A DNA stretch of 64,000 nucleotides from Platynereis dumerilii (GCA_026936325.1 JAPTHN010000001.1:137245138-137309137), one strand, 5' to 3'; shown: positions 11,979 through 23,129, numbered from the stretch's first letter. Numbers and translations are program-made. The notes: generated from the letters alone by a model not told the origin.

Positions 11979-12189
11979 TACACTGTAAATTTAGAATTTT
12001 TAGTTAGCTTAATTAATTGAGTGAGATGGTTGCACAATTCCTTTGAGCCAAGATAGCTTGTTGTTTGCAAGTTATAACAACATAAAGATTATCATAACTC
12101 AAACAGCAAGCTATCATGGCTCAAACAAATTGTGCAACCGTCTCACTCAATCATTTGAGCTAACTCAGAATTTCAGAATTTACAGTGTA
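11979..12189. mobile_element. Small palindromic MITE (CACTGTAAA family), copy 1
   Basis: Inverted ends TACACTGTAAATT and AATTTACAGTGTA enclose a near-palindromic body in which GAGTGAGATGGTTGCACAATT-like and AATTGTGCAACCGTCTCACTC-like halves pair. A TA dinucleotide at each edge is compatible with a TA target. A related copy is at 15195-15404. No coding capacity. Confidence 0.75.
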
Positions 12190-12446
12190 AAATAAAAAGG
12201 GTTAAGGGATGGAAAGACAAACAATTGACAGAGCTCTTTACTTCTTAGCTTTGGATTGCAATTTTCTATGCTTCAGACTTTGTAAGCTTTTACAAATTAC
12301 CATTTGTAATAATCATTCTTGAACTGTCAGACTCCCCTGAGGAGTCAGAGGGACATACAGTTGACAACCTCCTATCGCAGTCCACAGCCAACCGGCCCAA
12401 CCCCCTCTCAATTACACCTGGGTGGAACCAGACAGGGATTTTATCA

Positions 12447-12785
12447 TAGGTGCTGTAGCCTAGTGGATACAGTGCTCGCCTGGTAACTGAGATGTTTCAA
12501 GTTCAACTTCCAACCATGGCACGGAGGAACTGAGCAGGTCTTCCATAACTCTTTGCTTCGCTTCACCCAGGTGTGAATGGGTACTTGGCTACAGGCAGTG
12601 ATGGCGATTGTAGAGTGACTTAGCATTGTGTGGGCTGGAAATGGCTACCTGGTTGGGGAGTTGTCAAAGGCTCATGCAGGAACAGGCCTGCCAAGGGTCT
12701 AACTGTAAAAAAGTCTGTTGAGACTGACTTCATCAGTTCAATGGACTATAAAAAAATCTACATTTACATTTACATTTACATTCAA
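12447..12785 (+). mobile_element. tRNA-derived SINE (family 2), better preserved copy
   Basis: The head has an A-box-like TAGCCTAGTGGATA and a B-box-like AAGTTCAACTTCC. The body shares CTGGTAACTGAGATGTT, TCTTCCATAACTCTTTGCTT and CAGGCCTGCCAAGG with 8046-8375. The 3' end is a tandem (ACATTT)n tail, as expected for SINEs that borrow a LINE tail. A clean flanking duplication was not found. Confidence 0.82.
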
Positions 12786-13318
12786 GGACCATTTCCTCAA
12801 TTCCACATGCTGGGTTTGAACTCCCAAGAGTAACTCAACAATCCCATATCCCACCTGCTGCCTACCTACTGAGCGCAAATGCAATCAAACCAGGTATGGT
12901 TCTTGTAGAATAATGTGTTTTTTAAAACACTCTTCAGTCTTCAATTGTCATAAAAACGTTCACATGTTGTATAAGTCATCTTTCTGCATCACAGATAGTG
13001 ACATCTTTAATTATTAATTATACAGTGTAATGACAGTTAATGATACTTCTTTTGTAACATTAGAAAGATTTTCGTCTATTACGCAACAATGCAGATCACA
13101 GGTCCAATTAGGAGTAAATGAAGTGGAGATCTGTCATAAGCAGATCTCTGATTGCATAAAAGATTATGGACTTAAGCAGTGGCGGATCCAGAAAGGGTAG
13201 TCCAGGAGGGGTGGGGGTCACGGAACTGTTTCAGCATTTGAGGACTTGTGTCTCTGCATATATTCTACAAAATGCTATAACATAATCAATTTCATGAAGG
13301 TTCCAGTGACTTTGTGTA
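12786..13318. other. Intergenic sequence, nothing recognised
   Basis: The only local structure is a short inverted repeat around 13125-13150 (GGAGATCTG and CAGATCTC). Confidence 0.4.
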
Positions 13319-14259
13319 GGGGGAACGGGGGCACATTGGGACGCTTTTCACGTCTACTAATGTTGCTCAATGCTGAAAGCACTGAAGAACTCAGATGTTT
13401 GCATGAATATCACCAATACTATTGAGCTTAAATGCAAGGCATAATAAACTAGACTGCACCAACCTTTTTGCAGCCAGAGAGTCGTAAAAATGACTGTCCC
13501 AATGTTCCCCGGCTAAAACAGCCGGGGCACATTGGGACATCCAATTAAAAAATCATTTTAACATTCCATGTGCAATATATATCACATATAAGTAGTGCGT
13601 AAGGCAATATACAGTGCATTAACACCTTGAAGTGCCAATAGTTCATAACTTTAAACAGTTTTAAACATTTAACATAAACTGTCCTGGGTGCGGACATCTA
13701 TGTAAGTAACACACATGCAGTGCTTTGCGACAAATTTATTCACAGCGCATGGTTATCCACTATATCTCTATTCACTGTGGCCTAAACACCTGTTGTGTGC
13801 TGTCCCAGGTCATTCAGTTGTCTTGGACACTTAAACTCTGCCATATTAAGTGCATCCCAATGTGCCCCAAATTCACTGTCCCAATGAGCCCCGATATGAC
13901 TTTTACACCAAAATGCTAAATTCTCGGACACCAGTGAGTGTGTTTATCACGATAGCAATTCATAACTGTTCGTTACGATATATAAAATTCATACAAGCAC
14001 TGAGAAAGCCTCATTGTTCATGGTTTGTCCATCTAATGGTTCGAATTGAACCCGTCCATATTTACTTTAGTAGTAGGAAAACAAACTTTTGCTCGCCATA
14101 CTTCTGCATGTGGCTGTAATTTGTCTATAAAACCATGGAAACATCAGGATGTGAAATTACAAGATATGATTGCACTACCGTATCATATACCCTGCCAGGA
14201 TCCAAGAAAACCCCACCGTCCCACAGTGCCCCGCATCCCAATGTGCCCCCGTTCCCCCA
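13319..14259. mobile_element. TA-flanked DNA element with reiterated GGGGCACATTGGGAC motif, copy 1
   Basis: TIRs start GGGGGAACGGGGGCACATT and are flanked by TA (13317-13318 and 14260-14261), fitting a Tc1/mariner-like target. The terminal motif GCACATTGGGAC or its complement recurs inside the element, around 13493-13535 as a back-to-back pair, near 13855-13895, and at the right end, so subterminal binding sites appear multiplied. A second full-length copy lies inverted at 26765-27670 and a short derivative at 28539-28746. Small frames inside are not conserved between copies, so the element looks non-autonomous. Confidence 0.82.
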
Positions 14260-14828
14260 TACAGCAGTAGGCTATCTGATTGTCTTTTTGGACATGACTG
14301 TGAATTAAATTCATTTTTTGTTTATAATTTCTTAGCATAATATTTTGCTTATTTATCCATCAAAAAACTAAAGACCCCACACATGATGTCTTGATTCCCT
14401 CTCTTTCTTCCCACCACAGTGTTCCCAACTTCCCACCAGCCTCCCTCATGTATCCAATTGATGTCAGAATGAGATTTTGTCATGTACTTGTACACTGAAC
14501 ACACACACATCAAGCACTTTTCCTTTTTTATACTTTTTTAGAAGACTATTCTTTTCAATTATATGTTGTACAAGCTTCCTGTGGTGTGATTCTGAAGTGT
14601 TCTTTACATACATTCAATGTTTGGACTCTTTACTGTATGGAGAGGGGAGTTTCTTTCATAAAAGACGACACTGCCATAGTGCTATAGTCAATATTTGACA
14701 ACTTACTATAAAAGCTCTGGCAAGTTGGACAAGATTTTCATCTTAACTGTAAAGACCTGCTCAAATTTATGACAAGAAGTACAATTGTATACAGGTCATT
14801 CATTCTGAATGTCTCCAATATATATGTT
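14260..14828. other. Intergenic or intronic sequence, nothing recognised
   Basis: AT-rich, with no paired splice signals and no repeat family shared with the rest of the window. Confidence 0.35.
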
Positions 14829-15066
14829 TTATACATATTCCCATAACAATTTGCAATGGCATTGTGATATTTGTAAGTCTACATCTATACATATTGTTAT
14901 GTATGTATTATAGTTCTTGTTAGTCAAAAATGAAGAATTGCATTCAATTTGGTTCTTTCTATTCACTTTACGAATTACGATTCTTTGCTGTTGAATATAG
15001 CTCCTGGATATGTCTAATAATACGTCAAAAAGAAGAAAATTTTGTTTTGAAATTTTCCATTTGAGG
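14829..15066 (-). CDS. Candidate terminal exon downstream of the transmembrane exon
   Basis: On the minus strand an acceptor TTTCTCTGTTTTCATCCAG is followed by a frame open for about 79 codons to a TAA. It continues in the phase (two bases carried over) left by the donor of the exon at 15814-15905. The deduced chain begins SLKWKISKQNF and is lysine- and asparagine-rich, which would suit a cytoplasmic tail. There is no recognised motif and the DNA is AT-rich, where chance open frames are common, so this is only a candidate. Confidence 0.18.
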
Positions 15067-15194
15067 CTGGATGAAAACAGAGAAAGTGCCTCTGATGAAA
15101 ACTAAATAAATATTTGATTCTGTTGGATGAGAGTAATTTTGAATTACATACACTTGTTTATACAATATCTGAAATATTGCCAAATCTCTTAAAT

Positions 15195-15404
15195 GCACTA
15201 AAAAATTAGAATTTCGAGTCAGCTTAAATTATTGAATGAGATGGCTGCACAATTTCCTCGAGCCAACAAAGCTTGGAGTTTTAAGTTATGACAACTGAAA
15301 GATTATCATAACTCAAAACAACAAGCTGCGTTAGCTCAAAAAATTGTGCAACCATCCCACTCGATCACTTGAGCTGCCTCGAAATTTCAAATTTTACAGA
15401 GTGC
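15195..15404. mobile_element. Small palindromic MITE (CACTGTAAA family), copy 2
   Basis: The pairing halves GAATGAGATGGCTGCACAATT-like and AATTGTGCAACCATCCCACTC-like match copy 1 at 11979-12189. Ends are CACTAAAAA and TTTACAGAGTG. A short direct repeat TAAATG flanks it (15190-15195 and 15405-15410). It is more diverged than copy 1. Confidence 0.65.
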
Positions 15405-15813
15405 TAAATGTAGATTCTCAAAGAAAAGTGAAGCCTTCAAATAATAACTCATTTGGACAAATGAGAACCAACACGTGTATACTGGATCAAATTATTAATA
15501 ATCTCACAGAGCCATTTTCCTTTACAATTGCATTGCCATCAAGTTTTGCCCTTATAAATATTCCTTGAATGTAATTACATAGGAATTCCTTTTTGTCCAT
15601 TATTCAAATATGATTTCTATAGAGTGTGCTTATAAGGCTAAATAAGTCCTGTGTAAGTCGTGTATATTTGCATATATGTGTGGGAAAATGCAAAAAAAAT
15701 ATTCCTGAATTATTCTACAATACAGAATGATTCACCAGACTGCATAGAAAAATATATGATAAAGAAAATATGAAAAGTATGAAAGAAACTGTGTAAAATG
15801 AAGTTGTACTCAC

Positions 15814-15905
15814 CTTTTAAAGACTATAAGCCAACAGACTATGATAGTTATTACGACAACCAGGACAACTGAACATATTCCCACAATCAGAACTATGAAA
15901 TATTC
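15814..15905 (-). CDS. Internal exon encoding a single transmembrane helix
   Basis: On the minus strand the exon is bounded by a strong acceptor (CTTTTTCTTTTCAG/G) and a consensus donor (AAAAG/GTGAGT). It is 92 bp long, and only one of three frames is open. That frame reads EYFIVLIVGICSVVLVVV and continues ITIIVCWLIVFK: about 25 hydrophobic residues followed by a basic stop-transfer end. This is the pattern of the membrane-spanning exon of a type I single-pass surface protein or receptor. It starts in phase 0 and leaves two bases. The upstream intron contains a MITE beginning 59 bases away. No ectodomain exon with matching phase was found nearby, so the protein family cannot be named. Confidence 0.6.
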
Positions 15906-15963
15906 CTGAAAAGAAAAAGCACAATAAATCAATCTGTGGGTTGCTGACTCGTGTGTGGGCATA

Positions 15964-16154
15964 CACTCTAAAACAATTCAGACAAAATTGGTTTTTTAGA
16001 TTCGAAATGGTTTTTTGAAACACCAAATTTCAATGCAAAAAACTAACATGGATTTTTTTAAAAATCCATGTTGGTTTTTTGTAATTGAAATTTGGTTTTT
16101 CAAAAAACCACTTTGAATCTAAAAAACCATTTTGTCCCGACATTTTTTAGAGTG
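15964..16154. mobile_element. TA-flanked MITE (CACTCTAAA...TTTAGAGTG family), copy 1
   Basis: Inverted ends CACTCTAAAA and TTTTAGAGTG are flanked by TA at 15962-15963 and 16155-16156. The whole 191 bp folds on itself: TTAGATTCGAAATGG..., GAAATTTGG and ATGGATTTTT segments pair with their complements. TA target plus palindromic body fits a Tc1/mariner-type MITE. Four more copies are at 26022-26195, 53281-53493, 57545-57679 and 62607-62796. Confidence 0.9.
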
Positions 16155-16157
16155 TAC

Positions 16158-16560
16158 TATCAGTTACACCCTGCTCGTTTCGAGGGTACGGGAATATACA
16201 CCACGAAGGACTCCATACACCACGAAGCCAAAGGCTGAGTGGTGTATGGAGGCCTGAGTGGTGTATATGGTGTCCGCCCGCCAGTCCGAGGGCCCGCGAG
16301 TCCGAGGGTCCGCCAGTCCGAAGGCCCGTCATTCCGAGGGCCCGCCAGTCCGAATTTTTGGTGCCCTGAGGGCATTGTGGTGCCCTGAGGGCATCGCCTG
16401 TTCCCGGTGCCTGAGGGCATCACTCCGAGGGCGCACCACTCTGAATGTTAGGGTCCCACCGGAAGAGTAACAAGGCCCTGCAGTCCGAAGGTCCGCCAGT
16501 CCGAAATGCCCTCAGGGCATTGCCAAGGTGCCCTTGGGGAACTATTAAAGTTTTATAGGC
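16158..16560. repeat. GC-rich array of GGGCCCGCGAGTCCGA and TGCCCTGAGGGCA units, copy 1
   Basis: It opens with a terminus-like segment, TTACACCCTGCTCG then TCGAGGGTACGGGAATATAC and a CATACACCAC hairpin. It then runs through at least six variants of a ~16-bp unit (GGCCCGCGAGTCCGAGG-like) and four copies of the palindrome TGCCCTGAGGGCA. Its base composition contrasts sharply with the AT-rich surroundings. An inverted relative lies at 23262-23516. Confidence 0.85.
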
Positions 16561-17329
16561 TGTCAGGGCTTTGTGAAGGTTCCAAACTAGTTACCTGATG
16601 GCTACTGAATTGCCTGATTGCCACAATGTATTAAATTGCCTAATTGCTATTGAATTGCCCTGATTGCTATTGAATTGCCACAGTTGTACACAATGCATTA
16701 CAATATGTATCAGATTAGAGTGCCAATCTGATTGTTATTGAAGTGTCATATTAGAGTTTAACTCATTCTTATTCTCATTGTGCAATCATAAGAAGTCCTA
16801 TTCATTTCCTCTCACCTGAGTTGCTGATTGTTTTTATCAATTCCAATATATAAGGGTTGAGGGTGACAGGTTTCAATAGGCTGAAATCATAACATCGTAT
16901 CTCCCAAATACAATGCACTATTAAGAGAAAACCAAACCGTTCTTGTCCACTCCATTACCACAAAATTAGCAAAAAGAAAAAAAAACTTGGAAAAAATTAA
17001 TTAAAAAAAAGATGATTCTGAGATGAAGTGCTTGTGAATATAAGACTTACATAATGTTTTTCCTTTTTTCTATTTTTAAAATGCTAAAAAAGCAGGTTTT
17101 TTGCGTCAAAAGTCCGCTCCTTTACCAAATTTTCCAGGGAACTTTGTCCCGACATTTGAGAATGGCCCATAATGGCAAATACAATAATTTTTGTTTATAG
17201 ACAATAGGCCTACAACTCTACAAAAGATTCATCACTGTTATCTTGCTAATTGGCCTTTACTCAGCTACCAGCTGGTGCACAAATCATTTGGCCTATTGCA
17301 GTTTTCGCTAACTTAATCAGTCTTAATCA
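16561..17329. other. Intronic or intergenic sequence; weak exon-like interval only
   Basis: TTGAATTGCC-like words recur near 16600-16680. A 65-bp interval with splice-like edges at 16816-16880 was considered and rejected. Otherwise nothing is recognisable. Confidence 0.4.
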
Positions 17330-18010
17330 AGTCAAGTCAAGTTCATTATCAACAATTTATACATGGGCATCTTAGTTTCAACTCGCAATGATGATTATGA
17401 GTACAAATTTTACCTATAATACTGAGTGTAATTATAATAATGATAGTCGAATACATAATGATGAATACTTTGGGAATTGCACTGATAGTTCATAAATACG
17501 TTATCACTTTTCAATGTTCATTGAACAGCCACACTGCAGCTGGGATGTAACTATTCATCAATCTATTTGTTGCAGTTTTGATTGAGGGCAACCTTTTTCG
17601 AGATGGTAGGAGTTCGAAGAAGTCATTTATTGGATGGTATTCATCCTTCAAAATACTGTGTATTCTCTTCAATGATCGACTTTAGTAAATTTCATGAAGA
17701 CCTTCTTGTTCGCAACCAATAATGTAGGACACTGTTTTATAACCCATGACAGTGTCTTTCCTTGTGGTCGCCTTGAACCATGTTATAATAAAGCCTGTGA
17801 GGCAAGACTCAATTGTCGATCTGTAGAATGTGATCATTACTTCCTGACTGATATTGAATGTTTTTAGTTGTCTCAGGAAATACAGCTGCTTTTGGGCCTT
17901 CTTCAGGTTTGCACATATCTGGTCTTCCCACTCGATTGAATCATAGGAAGTATATGTATGCTTACACTTCGTAGAGTTTACGTAAATATGCTCACAGATC
18001 ATAGACATGG
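17330..18010 (-). mobile_element. 5'-truncated LINE (CR1/L2/Rex1-like), reverse-transcriptase C-terminal side
   Basis: The minus strand encodes LKKAQKQLYFLRQLKTFNIS then YRSTIESCL. After a break at about 17682 it continues LKRIHSILKDEYHPINDFFE, LLPSRKRLPSIKT and SYIPAAVWLFNE. This is the conserved order seen C-terminal to the polymerase in these LINEs: QLYFLRQL, FYxSxIES, HPLxxxFELLPSxxR, SFIPxAVxLLN. A stop within the frame shows it is dead. The 3' end near 17330 carries a short ACTTG-type tandem tail typical of the group. Confidence 0.8.
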
Positions 18011-18289
18011 AATGGGTAGGGCTATGACCTCACAAAGAACATTTCCGCCCAATCCTGTAAGCACTAAGTAAGTAAAAAAAAAAAAATAAGTAAAATTTTA
18101 TTTAAAAGTCGGCAGTACAGAAATAACAAGTAACAGAAGCACAAGTGCTCGGGAAGTAACAGAAGCACAAGTGATCGTTTTTGGTCTACCGTAAAACTTA
18201 TAACATGAGCTTACCGCTAAAATCAAAAGCATGCATAGACTTTGAAATGTCTGAGCATGTCAATTGTGGGATACAAACGCCTTACAAAT

Positions 18290-18500
18290 TCAGTCAGGCT
18301 ACACAGGAGTCAAAATATTTGGTTACTCTGAGTAATGCAAAAGAAGATTGGCAGCCATTGTTATCCCACATGCCTCAAATATCGTCATTTATGACCCAAT
18401 GAGAAATCATGCTTCAACAAGCAGTTTGGTTAAGGATATTTAGCATTGACCCAATGGCAAAAAGCATCACCCATTTAACTTATTTACAGGCGACACTGTA
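18290..18500 (+). repeat. Dispersed repeat R, copy 1
   Basis: Landmarks GCCATTGTTATCC, ACATGCCTCA and TTTATGACCCAAT, then TTATTTACAGGC, recur in the same order at 19890-20060 (plus strand) and reversed at 25165-25335. No termini are defined, and the family may be part of a larger transposon. No coding frame is conserved. Confidence 0.65.
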
Positions 18501-18591
18501 TGTCATAATGAAGTAAGATAGCTATGAACTTTGAATGAAGACATTTACAGCCAGGAAATTTGATATGCAGAAAAAGTAGGCTGCACTGTGA

Positions 18592-19437
18592 AATGGGGTG
18601 CATCAGTTGCTCCTTACCTATTCAGATTTTGATGTCTATGTGATATGTTTGGAGGCTGGATAATAATAGCATGAAAAAAAAATTTCAGCTCGAAATTCTA
18701 ATGGGACCAGCCATCTCCAGGCTCATGTTTGAATAAAATCGGAGTATCCCAAAAATTCTAAATATCTCAGGAACTGTCTAGCCTAGAGACTTGACAGTGG
18801 GCTAAAAATGTGCAGAATGTCCATATTTATATTCACTTCAACAGAAATTTTCCCTCTATCTCTAACTGTTTTTCCGTTATTTGACAAAAACACAATTATA
18901 CGACGGAATCAATCTAGAAAATTGGTATTTATGAAAATTGGGCACTACCCAATCTACAATGATGCTGCCTGCATTATTTCTGCCTCAGATAATTCAAAGA
19001 GGATACATGTATCCAAAGGTTTTTTTTTTTTTTGGGATGAATTTTGTTCCACCCGACTTCTGCATCAACCCTAAAACAGACTTGTCCAACGAAAAGGTAG
19101 TTTTTCTGACCTAGCTCTGAAACTATTGGTTCCAAGACCAAAGTTGCCATTGTAATGAATATAAAGTAATTTATTCCACACATTTTGAGCCCATTATCAA
19201 TTAAGTCTCTTGGACCGTCGGTTCTTCAGTTGTGACGTTTTTGTTAAATATTGTAATTTATCTTCATTGAAATACCATTGAAATAAGTAATTCCACGGAG
19301 GTGGCTGTTTAGTTCCCATTGGAATATCAACCTGAAGTTTGGTGTGCAGGACACCCAACCTCCTAACATATCACATAGACATCAAAATAGGAGAAGGTTG
19401 GGGCAACTGATGCACCCTCCTATGAAATGTGTGTCAT
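18592..19437. mobile_element. Foldback-type element with ~75-bp inverted ends
   Basis: The left end contains GGGTGCATCAGTTGC and TTTTGATGTCTATGTGATAT. The right end carries their complements, ATATCACATAGACATCAAAA and GCAACTGATGCACCC. About 700 bp lies between. Frames in the loop are short and resemble nothing known. The target duplication is unclear. Confidence 0.65.
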
Positions 19438-19689
19438 CATGCTGATGATTTGTCATGATCATACCAAATACTTTCGATATTAATTTGATTTAAACTAAAG
19501 AGACTGGTGCTTTAAGCCATTTCTGGACTCTCAGAGCATGAATTTAATGTGGCTCTTTCTTGAAATGTGATTTTCGATCAAGTATAATGGTCATACACTA
19601 CTTGGGTAATCAGTAACAGACTCCATAGGCTCAAATTCAATGTTACATAATATTCTTAAAAGGCTAATTTTGAGACGAGGGTAACTCAG

Positions 19690-19862
19690 TTACCCTCGTC
19701 CAGTTTTGTCACAGTGATTTAGCTGGGCTCCAGCCTTCCTACATACATCTTTTATGTGCTCGTCGAAATTTAAATTTTCGTCTAATTTCACTTCAAGGTG
19801 CTTCACATTTGTTTCACTTACAATTTCAAAAGTCATTAACTTGAATGTGACACCCTTCCCTA
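19690..19862 (-). mobile_element. Short LINE fragment (RT C-terminal linker)
   Basis: Minus-strand translation gives VKHLEVKLDENLNFDEHIKD followed by VCRKAGAQLN. This matches the conserved VKxLGVxLDxxLxFxxHIxxVCxKAxxQL block just downstream of the polymerase in CR1/Jockey-group LINEs. Only about 55 codons survive, with both ends lost. It differs from the LINE at 17330-18010, so it is a separate insertion. Confidence 0.75.
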
Positions 19863-19889
19863 TGAAATAACCTTGGGCCTGTGTTTCAC

Positions 19890-20060
19890 TTACTTATCAA
19901 AGACTTTGACCCATACCTAACTCTGACTATAGAAAAGAACATTGGCTGCCATTGTTATCCTACATGCCTCACATATTAGCCTTTATGACCCAATATGTTT
20001 TTCTCTCATCGGATGAGAACTCATACTTCCACAGGCAGTTATTTACAGGCAGCACTGTAA
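19890..20060 (+). repeat. Dispersed repeat R, copy 2
   Basis: It matches copy 1 at 18290-18500 and the inverted copy at 25165-25335 through TTGGCTGCCATTGTTATCC, ACATGCCTCA, CTTTATGACCCAATATG and TTATTTACAGGC. Confidence 0.65.
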
Positions 20061-20204
20061 CACTTCATTGGTTATTATGACTCACAGAGTCCCAAAATCT
20101 GTATGAACCAACACTCATTTTTTGCGGATCAAGTTTACAGGCTGTAAACAAAATAGCACATTATAATAATTTGAAAACCTATTAGCTCCTGTTAAATGCT
20201 GGTT

Positions 20205-20515
20205 TAAAAAGGTTCTATAACTGAGCCGAAAGATAATATAAATGAAGCAAATGGTTCAATTAGTGAACGAAAAGGTTCAATTGTTTCACTTAAGTTCCTT
20301 TATTGAACCAAAAGGTTCCAATATCGAACAAAGGGTTCCTATCTTTGTAAACATGATTAGGTTCCCATGTAAGGTTTCATAATTGCTGAATGCCTCGGTT
20401 CCATTATTTAACTCCTTTGGTCAACTATTGAACCCTTTTTAGGGGAAAAAATGGAACCTTTTAAAAAGTTCAATAACAAACTTTTTAAGGTTCGCTATGT
20501 ATACAAGCTTATAGA
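20205..20515. repeat. Region dense in GGTTC/GAACC pentamers
   Basis: About a dozen GGTTC or GAACC words occur in ~310 bases, where chance would give about one. They often form AAAGGTTC or GAACCTTTT blocks with inverted partners such as ATTGAACC and GGTTCAAT. It runs directly into the minisatellite at 20545. Confidence 0.6.
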
Positions 20516-20544
20516 ACCCTCAAAGGCTCCATTAGTGGGATGAG

Positions 20545-21535
20545 ATTGCTCCAAAGAACACAAGTGTGCCCCAAGCCAGAAAAAAGTGCCCCGAGGAACA
20601 CAAGAGTGACCTGAGGAACCAAAAAGTGCCCTAAGGAGCACAAGAGAGTCCAAAGGAGCAGAAAAGTGCTCTAAGGAACACAAAAGTGTCCCGAGGAACC
20701 AAATAGGGACCTTAAATCACAAAAGTGCAAAGAGGGATAAAAAAAGCACCCTAAGCAACACAAGAGCGTCCCAAAGGGGGGGGGGGTATGCTCTGAAAAA
20801 TGCAATAGTGCCTTGAGCGACAAAAAGGTGCCTTGGATAATAAAGTGACACATGGAAATCAAGAATGCCCTGAGGAACCAAAAAGTGCCCTGAGAAACCA
20901 AAAAGTGCCCCGAGGAATGAAAAGTGTCCAGAGGAATCAAAAAGCACCCCAAGGAACAACAAAAGTGCCCTGAGGAACAACAAAAGTGCCCCGAGGAATC
21001 AAAATAGTGTCCTGAGGAAAAAACAATTTTCAATTTCAATTTCAATCATTTATTTGCCCTGAGGAAAAAACAAAGTGCCCTGAGGATAAACCAAAGTGTC
21101 CTGAGGATAAAACAAAATGCCCTGAGGATAAAACAAAGTGTCCTGAGGATAAAACAAAGTGCCCTAAGCAAAACAAGAGTGTCCCAAAGGGGGGGGGGAG
21201 GATGCTCTGAAAAATGCAATAGTGCCTTGAGCAACAAGAAGGTGCCTTGGACAAAAAAGTGACACATTGAAATCAAGAATGCCCTGAGGAACCAAAAAGT
21301 GCCCTGAGAAACCAAAAAGTCCCCCGAGGAACAAAAAGTGCCCTGAGGAAAGAACAAAGTGCCCTGAGGAAAAAACAAAGTGCCCTGAGGAAAGAACAAA
21401 GTGTCCTGAGGAAAAAACAAAGTGTCCTGAGGGAAAAAAAACAAAGTGTCTCGAGGAACAACAAAGTGCCTGAGGAACAACAAATTACCCTGAGGAATAA
21501 TAAAGTGCCCTGAGGAACAACAAAAGTGTCATTCC
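20545..21535. repeat. ~1-kb minisatellite, ~20-22-bp unit AAAGTGCCCTGAGGAACAAC
   Basis: Dozens of variants of AAAGTGCCCTGAGGAACAA run without a break. A higher-order duplication of about 417 bp is visible: the segment with AACACAAGAG(C/T)GTCCCAAA, a G-run and ATGCTCTGAAAAATGCAATA occurs near 20757 and again near 21172. A 30-bp (ATTGA)-type LINE-tail-like scrap interrupts it at 21026-21055. The long open frames on the minus strand (FLRALLLFLG-like) are artefacts of the repeat. Confidence 0.92.
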
Positions 21536-23129
21536 ATCAGATATTCTGTCATTCCATCACGGCCAAAATGTCATTCCGTACAGGGTAGCTAGGAAGACTA
21601 ACTCATGACATGATTGAGAAAATATTCAATTCAATAAGGGACCGTTCAGAATTTATGATTGGGGGGGGGGGTGGTGGTTTTGCTGGAACTTCTTGTCAAA
21701 AATTGATACCCCTCCCTTGAGTTTCACGCAGATTTTTTATACCCCAAAATTATATGCTCTGTGATCAGGAGAAGTGAAAATAACTTAGATAACCAACCAC
21801 GACTATAAAAGGAGACAGAGCCAACAAGATGGGAGTCTGAATCTCACCCACCAGGACTGAACATTTCTCCAATTCTCTCACCTTTTTCCCAATTTCTCAA
21901 GCCATGAAGCAATTAACTTACAAGTATGCATTTATATGTGCAGATAGATAATTTAATACTGAAAACGAAAAGGTAATCTTCAACACAAAAGCTCTACTAA
22001 GAATTAAGATATTTTCTAAATTATGAAATAATATCAGAATTTTCATGAAAGTTTGATTGACAGCTCCCAATGACATTTCTGCCATTGCCACTAATTGATC
22101 TGAAGCTAATTGACCAATAACTGTTCACTCATTTGCATAAAATTTGGAAATGGCAGTGGCCAGTGGTGCATTTATGAGGGGCCGATTACACGTAATCTTA
22201 GCCAAGAGTGATTAATAAAGGACAATTGGTGGAGAGAAATACTTTCAATTACTCTAATGTGATAGCAAACTTGATAAGCATACAAATAAATTGATTTACT
22301 TAATATAGTAATATAATTGGTGCTTCAAAAGTGAATTTTATATTTGGTGCTTCAAAAGTGAATTTTATGGAGAGAAAGTTCATTTCTGGACCCCTTTCAC
22401 ATTTTAATTAATCAAGTGTGGCCTAATAACCACTGTCCAATGAGAGTTAAAAAGTCCAGTGAAAGTTTTATGGCTTTGTGGCCAAAATTTCGTTGCTGTG
22501 TTATTGAGTCTTTAACTTATCCTTCATAAAAGATGATGCGTCCATCCCCTTTTGCTATCGCGCAGACATCCTCGGTACCAGTTGGCTTGCGAGGGTGTTG
22601 TGCAGATTTTGGTGTGATGTCATGTACAATGTTGGGTCATAAACAGAGGATTCCATACTCCTAAATGATTAAAATTGCCCGAAGTCCAAAATACAGGTTT
22701 CTATTGATCATTTAACACTGCATGGTTTCCTGATAATTACTGATATTTTAATATTTCATTGGTTTTGTCCACATATCTGTGGATTTCATGAATGTTAGAA
22801 CTGCTGATCTTATCCATTAGTCAATTCAGCTGCTTACTGATGCAGAATAATACTTTTTCATGGCTTCCTATGCGTTTAACAGATTTGTAGGACGTTTTGT
22901 TGCATATGGACCAATCAGGTAAGCTGAAAATTCGATAACACTTACAATAGAAACTCATACTAACTGAATCAAGAGAAAGAGGATGCCATTGGATGGATAT
23001 ACAGTATTATACACCCTGCATTTATGCATAATGCACCTGGGAAGGTTAATTAGGAAAGGAGGAGGACATAGGGAAACGACAATTGAAATTGCTGTCCTAC
23101 ATAAGTCCATTGAGACTATCTTGACACAG
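21536..23129. other. Intergenic sequence with a G-run and one small tandem duplication
   Basis: A poly-G run lies at 21661-21671. GGTGCTTCAAAAGTGAATTT is duplicated in tandem at 22319-22371. No gene is recognised. Confidence 0.45.

Noticed and set aside
16816-16880. 65-bp interval with acceptor- and donor-like edges upstream of the transmembrane exon
   Set aside because: To join the transmembrane exon in phase it must be read in a frame that contains a stop, so it cannot be the preceding coding exon.
20671-21483. Overlapping minus-strand frames of 124-145 codons rich in FLRALL/SSGHF words
   Set aside because: They are translations of the ~21-bp minisatellite. Several frames are open at once, as expected when the unit is near a multiple of three.
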